A stretch of 64,000 nucleotides of DNA from Spirosoma terrae (GTDB lineage Bacteria; Bacteroidota; Bacteroidia; Cytophagales; Spirosomataceae): positions 62,001 to 126,000 of the forward strand of contig NZ_JAAFZH010000006.1 in NCBI RefSeq assembly GCF_010435915.1. Reading direction: 5' to 3'. Position numbers and translations under genes: made by a program. Below the pieces are notes generated by a model, which was not told the origin of the DNA, did no database searches, and saw only the letters and a list, made by a program, of their open reading frames with translations. Of the stretch, positions 36,276 to 44,874 are shown in pieces (positions within the stretch are counted from its first letter, which is position 1; the number at the start of each line of letters is the position of its first letter).

Positions 36276-37163
36276 CTAGTAAAACGTTGTTGTAGTAACA
36301 GGCTCATTCACCGTAACACCTTCTTTAACAAAGGCAATCAGATCGTCGTTCAGGCGGTCTTTCTGGGTGAAGAACAGCCCATGCGGCTCACCTTCATAGA
36401 CGATGTACTGAGCGCTCGGCAACGCGTTTGCCGTTAGTTCGCCCGACGATTCGATGGGTACTGTTTTATCTGAATCGCCGTGAATAATTAACGCTGGTAC
36501 GTGAATTTGTGTCAGATCCTGGCGAAAATCTGTCGTTGCAAACGCATTAGCGCAATCCAGCGTAGCCTTATACGAAGCCGCGTAGGCACGAGCGAAATCG
36601 CCGTCGAGATGAGCCTGGCTTACGGGTTTGCTAATCAGACTTACGCCGTAAAACTGCTTGCCAAACGTTTGTAGAAAATCGGCCCGATCTTTTAACAGAT
36701 TTTCGGTGATTTCATCAAAGACGCTCTGATCGACGCCATCCGGATTGTCTTCTGTTTTGAGCATATACGGAGTAACCGCGCTGATAAATGCTACTTTCGA
36801 CACACGCGCCCCACCGTACAGACTCATGTAACGGGCCACTTCGCCCCCACCCATCGAGAAACCGACCAGCGTTACGTTCTGCAGATCGAGGGTATCAAGC
36901 ACTGCTTTTAAATCGGCAGCCAGTGTATCGTAATCGTAGCCATCCCAGGGCTGCGACGACTTACCGAACCCACGGCGGTCATACGCAACGACCCGTAATC
37001 CGTGAGCAGGCAGCTCGGCTAACTGGTAATCCCACATAGCACTGCTCAGTGGCCAGCCGTGAATTAAAACAACGGTTTGTTGGGCACTGCTGCTGCCCAG
37101 ATCCTGATAGAAAAGTTTGATGTCATTGCCGTACGCATCCGTACCTGCTTTGATATAGTTCAT
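36276..37163 (-). CDS. Alpha/beta hydrolase (non-heme chloroperoxidase/esterase-like)
   Basis: 295 residues. An alpha/beta hydrolase with the oxyanion motif LIHGWPLS, the nucleophile elbow GFSMGGGE (Ser103), the acid Asp in IHGDSDKTVP and the base His in EGEPHGLF. This pattern matches the cofactor-free haloperoxidase/arylesterase group. There is no signal peptide, so it is cytoplasmic. Start ATG 37163. It is convergent with the AraC gene and divergent from DinB; the 65-bp gap to AraC contains an imperfect hairpin. Natural substrate is unknown. Confidence 0.88.
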   Translation of the reverse strand: MNYIKAGTDAYGNDIKLFYQDLGSSSAQQTVVLIHGWPLSSAMWDYQLAELPAHGLRVVAYDRRGFGKSSQPWDGYDYDTLAADLKAVLDTLDLQNVTLVGFSMGGGEVARYMSLYGGARVSKVAFISAVTPYMLKTEDNPDGVDQSVFDEITENLLKDRADFLQTFGKQFYGVSLISKPVSQAHLDGDFARAYAASYKATLDCANAFATTDFRQDLTQIHVPALIIHGDSDKTVPIESSGELTANALPSAQYIVYEGEPHGLFFTQKDRLNDDLIAFVKEGVTVNEPVTTTTFY

Positions 37164-37285
37164 AACGTGCCGGGTAAGTTGTTGAGTTTGTTTAGTCTAC
37201 CCGTTTAATCAACTAACGTTTTACAAAATAGTTTTGCCCCCTTCCCGATGTTGGATGTTTTGCCCGATTGCCCTATCATTAAGCC

Positions 37286-37774
37286 ATGAAACAATCGCTT
37301 CTCGCCCGACTGGCTAATCAACTCGACGCTTTTGACCCTTTACTATCTGGTTTAACAGCCGACCAGATTCAGCAACGCCCACAACCCGACAAATGGTCGA
37401 TCCACGAAAATCTGGCTCATTTAGGCCGTTATCAGGAAGTTTTTACGGATCGTATCCAGCAAATCATTACAGAAGAAAATCCTCAATTTGGTCGTTACGT
37501 AGCCGATAACGATCCTGGTTTTGCCGGCTGGACTGCCCTTTCGTTTACAGACCTATTGGAACGGCTGGGCGGAGAACGCGCTACGTTGAACGCCTTCCTG
37601 AGTATTTTGCGGGAAGAACAACTAACCCGAATAGGCCTACACCCGGTCTACGGCCCGATGACAGTGGAGGGATGGACAGAATTTTTTCTGCTCCACGAAG
37701 CGCACCATTTTTTCACGATCCTGAAACTAGGCGGTGTGCTACGTTCGGCTGATCAGCCGATGGGTTTATCGTAG
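37286..37774 (+). CDS. DinB/YfiT-family four-helix metal protein
   Basis: 162 residues forming a DinB-like four-helix bundle. The family metal-site histidines are visible: His45 in KWSIHENLAHLGRY and the pair in LLHEAHHFFTIL. Related proteins include thiol transferases and DNA-damage-induced proteins of unclear function. Start ATG 37286. The 3' end overlaps the convergent GNAT gene by 22 bp. No neighbour points to a substrate. Confidence 0.82.
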   Translation: MKQSLLARLANQLDAFDPLLSGLTADQIQQRPQPDKWSIHENLAHLGRYQEVFTDRIQQIITEENPQFGRYVADNDPGFAGWTALSFTDLLERLGGERATLNAFLSILREEQLTRIGLHPVYGPMTVEGWTEFFLLHEAHHFFTILKLGGVLRSADQPMGLS

Positions 37775-38295
37775 AAACGTCGATATACGTTTTCGTTGAT
37801 TTGATCGCTGATTTGCTGAAACGTAGCGGAATCGGGAATAGCCGGAATGGACAGCAGTTTCATGGGAATTCCTGTTTCATTCAGGCGATACGGCGGCTGT
37901 ACATACGGAAACTCGTTTACGTAAAAGCCTTGTCGCTCGTAGAACTGAACCCGACGGACGCTCAGACTATCTTCCGGCAATTCGACCTCCAGAACGACGC
38001 AGGTTGCCTGTAACGCAACTACTTGCTGCAATGCCTGCTCACCGAATTTCTGTCCGCGTTTTTCCGGGTCGATAGCAACGTGTTCTACGTAGAGCAGGTC
38101 GCCCCATTGCCAGTAACTAATAAATCCGACGGGAGTGCTTTGGTCGACCAATACGCAGAAATGCATATCGGGCAGGTCGAGTAACTGAACCAGCTGGTCG
38201 AAATTCCGGCGCTCTTCGGGCGGAAATGATCCCTCGTACCAGGGGCGAACGGTGGCTAAATACGGAGATTCCGGTGCGATACGTAACAACTGCAT
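37753..38295 (-). CDS. GNAT-family N-acetyltransferase
   Basis: 180 residues with the GNAT fold. The acetyl-CoA motif A is VEHVAIDPEKRGQKFGEQAL, and the end (about 135-180) is variable and hydrophilic. It would move an acetyl group from acetyl-CoA to an amine; the acceptor is unknown. Start ATG 38295, just after the hairpin following radA. Overlaps the end of the DinB gene by 22 bp. Confidence 0.85.
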   Translation of the reverse strand: MQLLRIAPESPYLATVRPWYEGSFPPEERRNFDQLVQLLDLPDMHFCVLVDQSTPVGFISYWQWGDLLYVEHVAIDPEKRGQKFGEQALQQVVALQATCVVLEVELPEDSLSVRRVQFYERQGFYVNEFPYVQPPYRLNETGIPMKLLSIPAIPDSATFQQISDQINENVYRRFYDKPIG

Positions 38296-38312
38296 TGCTT
38301 CTTAACGAACAG

Positions 38313-38348
38313 ACGTAGCAGATGGGGCTAGTAGCCCATCTGCTACGT
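38313..38348. terminator. 14-bp hairpin between radA and the GNAT gene
   Basis: ACGTAGCAGATGGG (38313-38326) pairs perfectly with CCCATCTGCTACGT (38335-38348) around an 8-nt loop. It directly follows the radA stop. There is no T-run, so termination is uncertain. The arms carry the ACGTAGC/GCTACGT heptamer that is frequent in this window. Confidence 0.45.
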
Positions 38349-38353
38349 ATCAT

Positions 38354-39739
38354 TTACATCAATACGCCCTGAAAAACTTCATCCAATCGCGATACGGGCT
38401 TGATACTAATTTTAAATCCTCTCGTATCCAGCCCTTTCATGTTGAACTTGGAAATAAAAATTTGCTTGAAGCCTAACTTTTCGGCTTCGGCAATGCGCGA
38501 TTCGATACGGCTCACCGCCCGCACTTCGCCCCCCAAACCGACCTCAGCCGCAAACGCCACTGACGGCGGTATGGCAATATCTTCGTAACTCGACACAACG
38601 GCAGCACATACGGCCAGATCGATAGCTGGATCTTCTACCCGCAAGCCACCCGCAATATTCAGAAATACGTCCTGCTGGCCTAATCGGAAACCACCCCGTT
38701 TTTCTAAAACAGCCAACAGCATATTCAGTCGTTTAGCGTCGAATCCGGTGCTGCTACGTTGTGGCGTTCCATAGGTAGCCACGCTCACCAACGCCTGTAT
38801 TTCGATCATCAGCGGTCGGTTTCCTTCGAGCATGGACCCGATCGTCACTCCGCTCAGGGCTTCGTCGCGCTGTGAAATCAGAATTTCCGATGGATTCGTT
38901 ACCTGACGTAGCCCCGAACCAAGCATTTCGTAGATACCCAGTTCGTCGGTACTGCCGAATCGATTTTTGGTGGTTCTGAGGATTCGATACGTGGTGTGCC
39001 GATCACCTTCGAACGTCAGCACGGTATCGACCATGTGTTCCAGCACTTTAGGCCCTGCCAGCGACCCTTCTTTGGTAATATGGCCAATCATGAATACCGG
39101 TACTCCGCTCTCCTTGGCATATTTCATAAACTCGGCCGTACACTCACGCACCTGCGATACGCTCCCCGCCCCCGACTCGACCAGCGATGACTGCATCGTC
39201 TGAATGGAGTCGATGATCAGCACTTCGGGTTCAAAATGCTCAACTACTCTGAAAATGTTCTGCGTAGAGGTTTCGGTCATGACGTGGCAATCGCTCTGGG
39301 GAATTTCCAGGCGTTCGGCCCGCATTTTTATTTGCTGTTCACTTTCTTCGCCCGATACATAGAGCACGCGCATTCCGGCGAGACTCAGCGAAATCTGCAA
39401 CAACAGCGTAGACTTACCAATGCCTGGCTCTCCGCCTATCAACACCAGCGATCCGGGAACAATCCCACCGCCCAGCACCCGGTTTAGTTCGGCATCGGTG
39501 GTGGTGATACGGGGTTGCTCTTCGTAATTGATGGCATGCAAAGCCTTGGGTTTGGCGGCCACTTTGACGCCACCCGGCCCCGACGATGGATTACGCCATC
39601 CGCCACGTTCCGGTTCGTCTTTCTGAACAACCTCTTCAACAAACGTATTCCACTCGCCACACGACGGGCAACGACCCAGCCATTTCGCCGACTGGTGTCC
39701 ACAATTCTGACAAAAATAAGTGGTTTTTAACTTAGCCAT
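38354..39739 (-). CDS. radA: DNA repair protein RadA
   Basis: 461 residues, the bacterial RecA-related branch-migration ATPase acting in recombination. A C4 zinc finger (Cys10, Cys13, Cys24, Cys27) opens the protein, followed by the Walker A motif GGEPGIGKST (Lys109), the RadA-specific KNRFGS motif in TTKNRFGSTDELG, and a C-terminal Lon-protease-like domain (about 290-461). Length and domain order match the family. Start ATG 39739. It is a single-gene unit on the minus strand, followed by a hairpin. Confidence 0.96.
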   Translation of the reverse strand: MAKLKTTYFCQNCGHQSAKWLGRCPSCGEWNTFVEEVVQKDEPERGGWRNPSSGPGGVKVAAKPKALHAINYEEQPRITTTDAELNRVLGGGIVPGSLVLIGGEPGIGKSTLLLQISLSLAGMRVLYVSGEESEQQIKMRAERLEIPQSDCHVMTETSTQNIFRVVEHFEPEVLIIDSIQTMQSSLVESGAGSVSQVRECTAEFMKYAKESGVPVFMIGHITKEGSLAGPKVLEHMVDTVLTFEGDRHTTYRILRTTKNRFGSTDELGIYEMLGSGLRQVTNPSEILISQRDEALSGVTIGSMLEGNRPLMIEIQALVSVATYGTPQRSSTGFDAKRLNMLLAVLEKRGGFRLGQQDVFLNIAGGLRVEDPAIDLAVCAAVVSSYEDIAIPPSVAFAAEVGLGGEVRAVSRIESRIAEAEKLGFKQIFISKFNMKGLDTRGFKISIKPVSRLDEVFQGVLM

Positions 39740-39967
39740 CGTTTCGATTAGCAGTGAGCAGGAACGGAAATAAAGTAAAAAAACGCAGGGTCTGTTAAAC
39801 GTTGACGCTGTCTATATATCCAAGGGACATTGTTGCCAAAACGGCATCGTTATTGTCGGACAATTGCCCCTATACGTAACGCCGTTTACTCGAAATAAGT
39901 TGGCAATTCATACCCTCCTTATCGAATTCTCGTTTAACCCAATGGTTCATCTATTTTACAACCAACT

Positions 39968-40636
39968 ATGAAAAAGAGCCTCATTATTGCTGCATTTACG
40001 TTACTTCCGGCCCTGACATTTGCTCAGTTCCAGATTGGAATCAAGGGAGGAGTCAACCTATCGAAGTTAAGCTTTGGGGATTTTGTTAAGACAGGAACAA
40101 ACCCAAATGGTTCTCCATCGGTAGGTGTCGACGGGCAAACTCTCCGCGATAATTTTAGTTCCAGTCTGGATACTAAAACCGGCACCTCGTTCGGGCTTTA
40201 TACTCGTTTTGGGAAAAACTTATTCATTCAACCCGAATTACTGTATTCAACCAAAGCGGGTTCATTCAATATTATTCGTAATGGTGCTACGGAAAATGTT
40301 ACGGTGAAAGTAACGAGTTTTGATGTTCCCCTTTTGCTGGGTGTGAAAGGTGGACCAATCCGGGTTATGGCCGGTCCCATTGTTTCGTTCCGGATTAACG
40401 ACAACCAAAGTTTAGGGCAAGCAGTACGTCAATACACGAATGGTACGCTGAGTGATGCCTGGTCGCAGGCCTATTATGGTTATCAGGTAGGTGGCGGCCT
40501 CGATATTGGTGCTTTTGGGCTGGACGTGCGCTACGAAGGTAACCTAACCGACATTGCCCAAATCCAGAACGATTACGGACGATTCAGCCAGCGACTAAAC
40601 TCCTGGCAGGTTACACTGGCGCTTAAGTTATTCTAG
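39968..40636 (+). CDS. Outer-membrane beta-barrel protein (porin/PorT-like family)
   Basis: 222 residues with a signal peptide (MKKSLIIAAFTLLPALTFAQ) and an N-terminal strand FQIGIKGGVNLSKLSF typical of the small outer-membrane beta-barrel family of Bacteroidota. The alternating hydrophobic pattern and the terminal aromatic residue (ends LALKLF) fit insertion into the outer membrane. Start ATG 39968. A single-gene unit with its own strong terminator. The function is not specified by sequence. Confidence 0.85.
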   Translation: MKKSLIIAAFTLLPALTFAQFQIGIKGGVNLSKLSFGDFVKTGTNPNGSPSVGVDGQTLRDNFSSSLDTKTGTSFGLYTRFGKNLFIQPELLYSTKAGSFNIIRNGATENVTVKVTSFDVPLLLGVKGGPIRVMAGPIVSFRINDNQSLGQAVRQYTNGTLSDAWSQAYYGYQVGGGLDIGAFGLDVRYEGNLTDIAQIQNDYGRFSQRLNSWQVTLALKLF

Positions 40637-40684
40637 TCAATTGTCTAGTCAAGGCTGTTGGTCAAGAATCTCAAACTAATTTCT

Positions 40685-40727
40685 AAAGAAAACACCGTGA
40701 GCACCTACTTACGGTGTTTTCTTTTTT
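40685..40727 (+). terminator. Rho-independent terminator of the beta-barrel gene
   Basis: AAAGAAAACACCGT pairs with ACGGTGTTTTCTTT (14 bp) around a 12-nt loop and runs into TTTTTT. Confidence 0.92.
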
Positions 40728-40833
40728 GACTCCATTCCATCATTTAGCTTAACGTCAGCAATTTCTTCAGGCTAACACAGTAGCAATTACGCTTTAGCCG
40801 TCTTTTTGTATAGTTTCCGACCAAACTTCTCCC

Positions 40834-41742
40834 ATGACTTTAGTACTACGTTCGTTTGTCTTTTTATTGCTGTTAGCCAGCGCTACGTCTGCTATCGCCC
40901 AATCGAAACCTGATAAACAGGAGTGGATTCAACTATTCAATGGAAAGGACCTGCGCGACTGGGACATCAAAATTGCCGGTTTACCGCTCAACGACAACTA
41001 TAAAAATACCTTTCGGGTCGAGAATGGCCTACTACGTATCGCCTACGATCAGTATAAAACGTTTGATGGCAAATACGGCCACATGTATTACAAAACCCCT
41101 TTCTCATACTACGTAGTCCGGTTTACGTACCGATTTGTGGGAAACCAAATACCGGGGGGCGACTCCTGGAATGTCCGTAACAGTGGCGTTATGGTTCATT
41201 CACAATCGGCCGCCAGTTTATCGCTCGACCAGACGTTTCCTGTCTCCCTGGAGTTACAAATGCTGGGTGGATTAGGGAAAGGCGAGCGCCACACGGCTAA
41301 CCTCTGCTCGCCCGGCACACAGGTGTATATGAACGGTAAACTTCGGGCCGAACACTGTATCGATTCTGATTCGAAAACGTATGACGGCGATCAGTGGGTA
41401 ACCGCATCGGCGATTGTACTGGGCGATTCTATCATTCATCATCTGGTTGGGAAAGACACGGTACTGACCTACGAAAAACCAGAGGTTGGCGGTGGCTTTG
41501 TCAGTCAGGATCACGACTGGAATGCCGGGCATTTTAGTAAAGAAGCGGCCGAATACTGGATCAAACGAGCCAATACACCCTTGGGCGAAGGCTACATTGC
41601 GCTTCAGGCCGAAAGCCATCCTATTGATTTTAAAAGTGTTGAAGTGCTGAATCTCAAAGGCTGTACCGATCCAAAGGCACTGAACTACAAATCATACTAC
41701 GTTAAATCCGATAATACGCAGTGTCGATATAAAGCGAAGTAA
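40834..41742 (+). CDS. Secreted DUF1080 protein (3-keto-disaccharide hydrolase family)
   Basis: 302 residues with a signal peptide (VLRSFVFLLLLASATSAIAQ) and the DUF1080 concanavalin-like fold: the entry motif IQLFNGKDLRDWDIK and late strands ending IALQAESHPIDFKSVEVLNL. Members of this family hydrolyse or cleave 3-keto glycosides. The last ~30 residues (KGCTDPKALNYKSYYVKSDN) add a small Cys-containing tail of unclear use. The next gene, a kelch protein, starts 52 bp later in the same direction, so they probably form an operon. The disaccharide acted on is unknown. Confidence 0.87.
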   Translation: MTLVLRSFVFLLLLASATSAIAQSKPDKQEWIQLFNGKDLRDWDIKIAGLPLNDNYKNTFRVENGLLRIAYDQYKTFDGKYGHMYYKTPFSYYVVRFTYRFVGNQIPGGDSWNVRNSGVMVHSQSAASLSLDQTFPVSLELQMLGGLGKGERHTANLCSPGTQVYMNGKLRAEHCIDSDSKTYDGDQWVTASAIVLGDSIIHHLVGKDTVLTYEKPEVGGGFVSQDHDWNAGHFSKEAAEYWIKRANTPLGEGYIALQAESHPIDFKSVEVLNLKGCTDPKALNYKSYYVKSDNTQCRYKAK

Positions 41743-41794
41743 TCACTAATAAGCCTCTTTTTTGTCTAAACCCTTAGCTCCTCTAACTAATAGT

Positions 41795-42766
41795 ATGAAC
41801 TCCCGTCTACTTTATTGCTTTGGCCTGCTGATGAGCGGCCTGAACACGTACGCTCAGGAATGGCAACCCGTTACGCCCCAGAATACCTGCGAAAAACGGC
41901 ATGAAAATGCGGCTGCACTGGTTGGCGACAGCCTGTATGCCATTGGTGGTCGGGGTATGAAACCGCTGGAAGCACTCAACTTAAAGACGTTGATGTGGAA
42001 GCGGCTGCCAACTCCCCCCGTGGAAATGAATCACTTTCAGGCCATTAACTACAACGGCGAGATCTACGTTATGGGTGCTTTTGAAGGAAAATACCCCCAC
42101 GAAACACCTATTCCCAACATATACATCTACAATCCCAAAAAAGGCGAATGGCGTAAAGGCCCCGAAATTCCGAAAGATCGGCTGCGCGGCTCGGCGGGGG
42201 TTGTCGTTTACAAGAATAAAATCTATCTGGCTTGTGGTATCATAGACGGACATTGGGATGGACACGTAGCATGGCTCGATGAATACGATCCCAAAACCAA
42301 TACCTGGAAGAAACTCGCTGATGCGCCACGCACCCGTGATCACATTACAGCGGCTGTTGTTGATGATAAGCTTTATCTGGCCGGTGGACGCAATTCAACG
42401 GCACGTATTAATAAAGTCCTGGAAACAACCATTGCCGAGGTCGATGTCTATGATTTCAAAACAGGAAAATGGACAACCCTACCCGCCAGTTCAAATATTC
42501 CAACGCAACGGGCCGGTGGAACAGCCGTTACGCAGGGCGGAAAAGTCTGGATTATTGGTGGCGAAAGTCCGCAACTGCTCGCTCATAACGAAGCCGAAGC
42601 ACTCGACCCGAAAACCAACCAATGGACATCGGGCCCGAAACTCAAAGAAGGCCGTCACGGCACGCAGGCAGTCGTCTACAACGGAAAAATCTATATCGTT
42701 GCCGGGTCAGCCAATCACGGCGGGGGGCCGGAGTTGAATACGGTTGAGGTTATGAGTAAGCCGTAG
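41795..42766 (+). CDS. Secreted kelch-repeat propeller protein
   Basis: 323 residues starting MNSRLLYCFGLLMSGLNTYA, a signal peptide. ATG 41795 is preferred over the in-frame TTG at 41762. About six kelch repeats follow, with the pattern hydrophobic-YxxGG (LYAIGGRG, IYVMGAFEG, LYLAGGRN, VWIIGGESP, IYIVAGSAN) and aligned tryptophans, so it is a six-bladed beta-propeller in the periplasm or outside. It follows DUF1080 with a 52-bp gap and may bind or process the same sugar. The stop codon lies inside an inverted repeat. Confidence 0.85.
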   Translation: MNSRLLYCFGLLMSGLNTYAQEWQPVTPQNTCEKRHENAAALVGDSLYAIGGRGMKPLEALNLKTLMWKRLPTPPVEMNHFQAINYNGEIYVMGAFEGKYPHETPIPNIYIYNPKKGEWRKGPEIPKDRLRGSAGVVVYKNKIYLACGIIDGHWDGHVAWLDEYDPKTNTWKKLADAPRTRDHITAAVVDDKLYLAGGRNSTARINKVLETTIAEVDVYDFKTGKWTTLPASSNIPTQRAGGTAVTQGGKVWIIGGESPQLLAHNEAEALDPKTNQWTSGPKLKEGRHGTQAVVYNGKIYIVAGSANHGGGPELNTVEVMSKP

Positions 42767-42847
42767 CCTGGACGTCCACGGCCAGGTGTAATTGTATCGG
42801 CTTGAATTAATCCGAATGGTACACCCGGACGTCCACGTCCGGGCTAC
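42763..42847. repeat. REP-like inverted repeat at the kelch 3' end
   Basis: Two arms of 28 bp (42763-42790 and 42820-42847) are inverted copies with about five mismatches. Each arm is itself a near-palindrome around GGACGTCCACG; the right arm includes CCCGGACGT and ACGTCCGGG around CC. Tandem imperfect hairpins of this kind look like REP/BIME elements. It covers the kelch stop codon and the gpmA 3' side. Confidence 0.6.
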
Positions 42848-42857
42848 AGGTCAGTTT

Positions 42858-43463
42858 CTATTTTGGTAATAAGTCAAAACGACCTGTTGCTGGATCAAAA
42901 TTGTATTGCCGGGGGATACCGGTAGCCAGTTCAACCTTTTCTATATCTTCCGGACTGATTCCTTCCAGTCGCATCAGCATAGCTCTCAGGCTATTGCCAT
43001 GAGCCGCCACCAGCACATTTTTTCCGGCTTGCAGACAAGGTAAAATAGCCGATTCGAAATAAGGTACTACCCGATTATACGTATCGGCCAGGCTTTCGCC
43101 ATTCGGCGGCTGATCAGCATACCCACGTCGCCATCGAAATACCTGCTCAGCGCCAAATCGCGCTTCGGCTTCGTGTTTGTTCATCCCCTGCAGATCGCCA
43201 TACATCCGTTCATTCAGGGCCGCGCTACGTTCAATCGGCAGATCGACCTGACCGGTTTCCTGCAGTATAATATCCATTGTTTCGATAGCACGCTGCAGCA
43301 TGGATGTAAATCCTATTCCAAAGCGATCCTGTTTCAACAACACACCGGCCTCCCGTGCTTCGTGCCGACCCAGATCGGTCAGTGGCGTATCGACATTGCC
43401 CGTGAACCGATTTTCCAGGTTCCATTGGGATTGTCCGTGACGAACGATAACAAATAATGGCAT
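42858..43463 (-). CDS. gpmA: 2,3-bisphosphoglycerate-dependent phosphoglycerate mutase
   Basis: 201 residues. Interconverts 3- and 2-phosphoglycerate in glycolysis through a phosphohistidine. The motif is VIVRHGQSQWN (His9) with the later GNVDTPLTDLGRHEA and VLVAAHGNSLRAM, which holds the second His. It is shorter than the ~250-residue E. coli enzyme; the region deleted lies in the middle and C-terminus, so identification rests on the motifs. Start ATG 43463. It is divergent from gap, forming a glycolytic pair. Confidence 0.87.
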   Translation of the reverse strand: MPLFVIVRHGQSQWNLENRFTGNVDTPLTDLGRHEAREAGVLLKQDRFGIGFTSMLQRAIETMDIILQETGQVDLPIERSAALNERMYGDLQGMNKHEAEARFGAEQVFRWRRGYADQPPNGESLADTYNRVVPYFESAILPCLQAGKNVLVAAHGNSLRAMLMRLEGISPEDIEKVELATGIPRQYNFDPATGRFDLLPK

Positions 43464-43660
43464 AAAGTGGTAGCAATGGGGTCTGTATAAAGATAGACTG
43501 CTGAAACCTAAAAAGTGTTCCCTAGAACCGGCTTCACCGAATGATTATTATACTATTTTTTTGAAACTGGTATTCTGTTTAGTGTGTTGTCCAATTGAGC
43601 TAGTCTCAATGCCAGGATCATTTCCCTGGTATTTTACTCCTCACTTACCAATCAGTTACT

Positions 43661-44659
43661 ATGAGCAAAATTGCTTTGTTTGGTTTCGGTCGGATTGGTC
43701 GTACGGCCCTCCGCATCGCGTTACGCGACAATCTCTTCACTCCTGTCGCTATTGCAGACATTAAAGACGAATCGACGTTGGCCGCTCTTTTTGAGGTCGA
43801 CACCAACTACGGTCGGTGGCATGAGCCGGTTAGCGGAACCGAAGGTCATCTGAAAATTGGTGACCGCGACATTCCGTATTTTAACTCGGCCAAAGAGATT
43901 CCAGATTGGGGCGCTTTAGGCGTTGACCTTGTGCTTGACTGTACGGGGCGTGCCACAGTACGTTCGGTGGCTCAGGCACATATTGACCGGGGTGCTAAAC
44001 GCGTACTGATCAGTGCTGCCAGCAAAACGCTGGACGACTGCGATGCGGTTCTGCTGAAAGGTATCAACCTGGAAACATTTGACCCAGAAAAACATAAGAT
44101 TATCAGCATGGCCAGCTGTACAACCAATGCACTGGCTCCTGTAGTGAAAATCATTAAGGATAATTTCGGGCTTAAAGCAGGACTGTTCTCAACGGTTCAC
44201 GCCTATACCAATACCCAATCGCTGACCGACCAGCCGATGAAGGATCGTCGCGATTCGTGGGCCGCTGCCGAGAACGTCATTCCATCGTCGTCTGGTGCTG
44301 CCAAAGCGCTGAAATTCATCTGGCCTGATTTGCAGATCACGGGTAAAGCCTATCGCGTACCGGTACGTACCGGCAGTATTGCCGAACTGAATTTGCTGAC
44401 CGAAAAGAATCCGTCTGTTGACGAAGTCAACGAGGCTTTCCGGAAAGCAGCTGCTGAAGGCCCACTGAAGGATGTAATGGACGTACTGGAAGGCGAATGG
44501 GCATCGAACCGGATCGTAGCTGATTCGCACTCATCGATCATTGACCTGCCGCTGACGGCTAAACAAGGCGATCTGCTATCGGTAGCAGCCTGGTACGATA
44601 ATGAATGGGGCTATGCTACGCGTTTAGCCGAAGTTGCCGCGCATTTAGCGTCGAAATAA
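43661..44659 (+). CDS. gap: Glyceraldehyde-3-phosphate dehydrogenase, type I
   Basis: 332 residues of a class I GAPDH. Oxidises glyceraldehyde-3-phosphate with NAD and phosphate in glycolysis. The Rossmann motif is FGFGRIGR, the catalytic cysteine is Cys153 in MASCTTNALAP and the catalytic His is His180 in STVHAYTNTQ. The motif has Ala where many enzymes have Cys at the second position after TTN. Asp33 in IADIKD indicates NAD preference. Start ATG 43661. Divergent from gpmA with 197 bp between them; ends at a very long hairpin terminator. Confidence 0.95.
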   Translation: MSKIALFGFGRIGRTALRIALRDNLFTPVAIADIKDESTLAALFEVDTNYGRWHEPVSGTEGHLKIGDRDIPYFNSAKEIPDWGALGVDLVLDCTGRATVRSVAQAHIDRGAKRVLISAASKTLDDCDAVLLKGINLETFDPEKHKIISMASCTTNALAPVVKIIKDNFGLKAGLFSTVHAYTNTQSLTDQPMKDRRDSWAAAENVIPSSSGAAKALKFIWPDLQITGKAYRVPVRTGSIAELNLLTEKNPSVDEVNEAFRKAAAEGPLKDVMDVLEGEWASNRIVADSHSSIIDLPLTAKQGDLLSVAAWYDNEWGYATRLAEVAAHLASK

Positions 44660-44673
44660 TTCCTTTGATTCCG

Positions 44674-44736
44674 AAACGGGGTCAGTTTTACTACGTAGTA
44701 TGTTGATGCGATACGTAGTGAAACTGACCCCGTTTT
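44674..44736 (+). terminator. Long hairpin terminator of gap
   Basis: AAACGGGGTCAGTTTTACTACGTA pairs with TACGTAGTGAAACTGACCCC and its flanking bases over about 23 bp with one wobble, ending GTTTTTG. Arms 44674-44698 and 44711-44735. Confidence 0.88.
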
Positions 44737-44759
44737 TGTGGGCAAACGTAGCCTGGCTT

Positions 44760-44854
44760 GTCGTCGTCAGCATCCTACTGGCGGAGTCGCGTTAGCGGAC
44801 AATTAGGCAACTGCACTTAGCCGTCGGCTCCGTCAGCAGGATGCTGACGATGAC
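44760..44854. repeat. REP-like inverted repeat (CAGCAGGATGCTG core)
   Basis: Arms of about 32 bp (44760-44791 and 44822-44854) are inverted and match at about 28 positions around a 30-bp spacer. The right arm contains CAGCAGGATGCTG. A copy of that core recurs at 46324-46336. It lies between the gap terminator and the membrane-protein gene. Confidence 0.65.
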
Positions 44855-44874
44855 AAAATCAACCTACTTACTCA

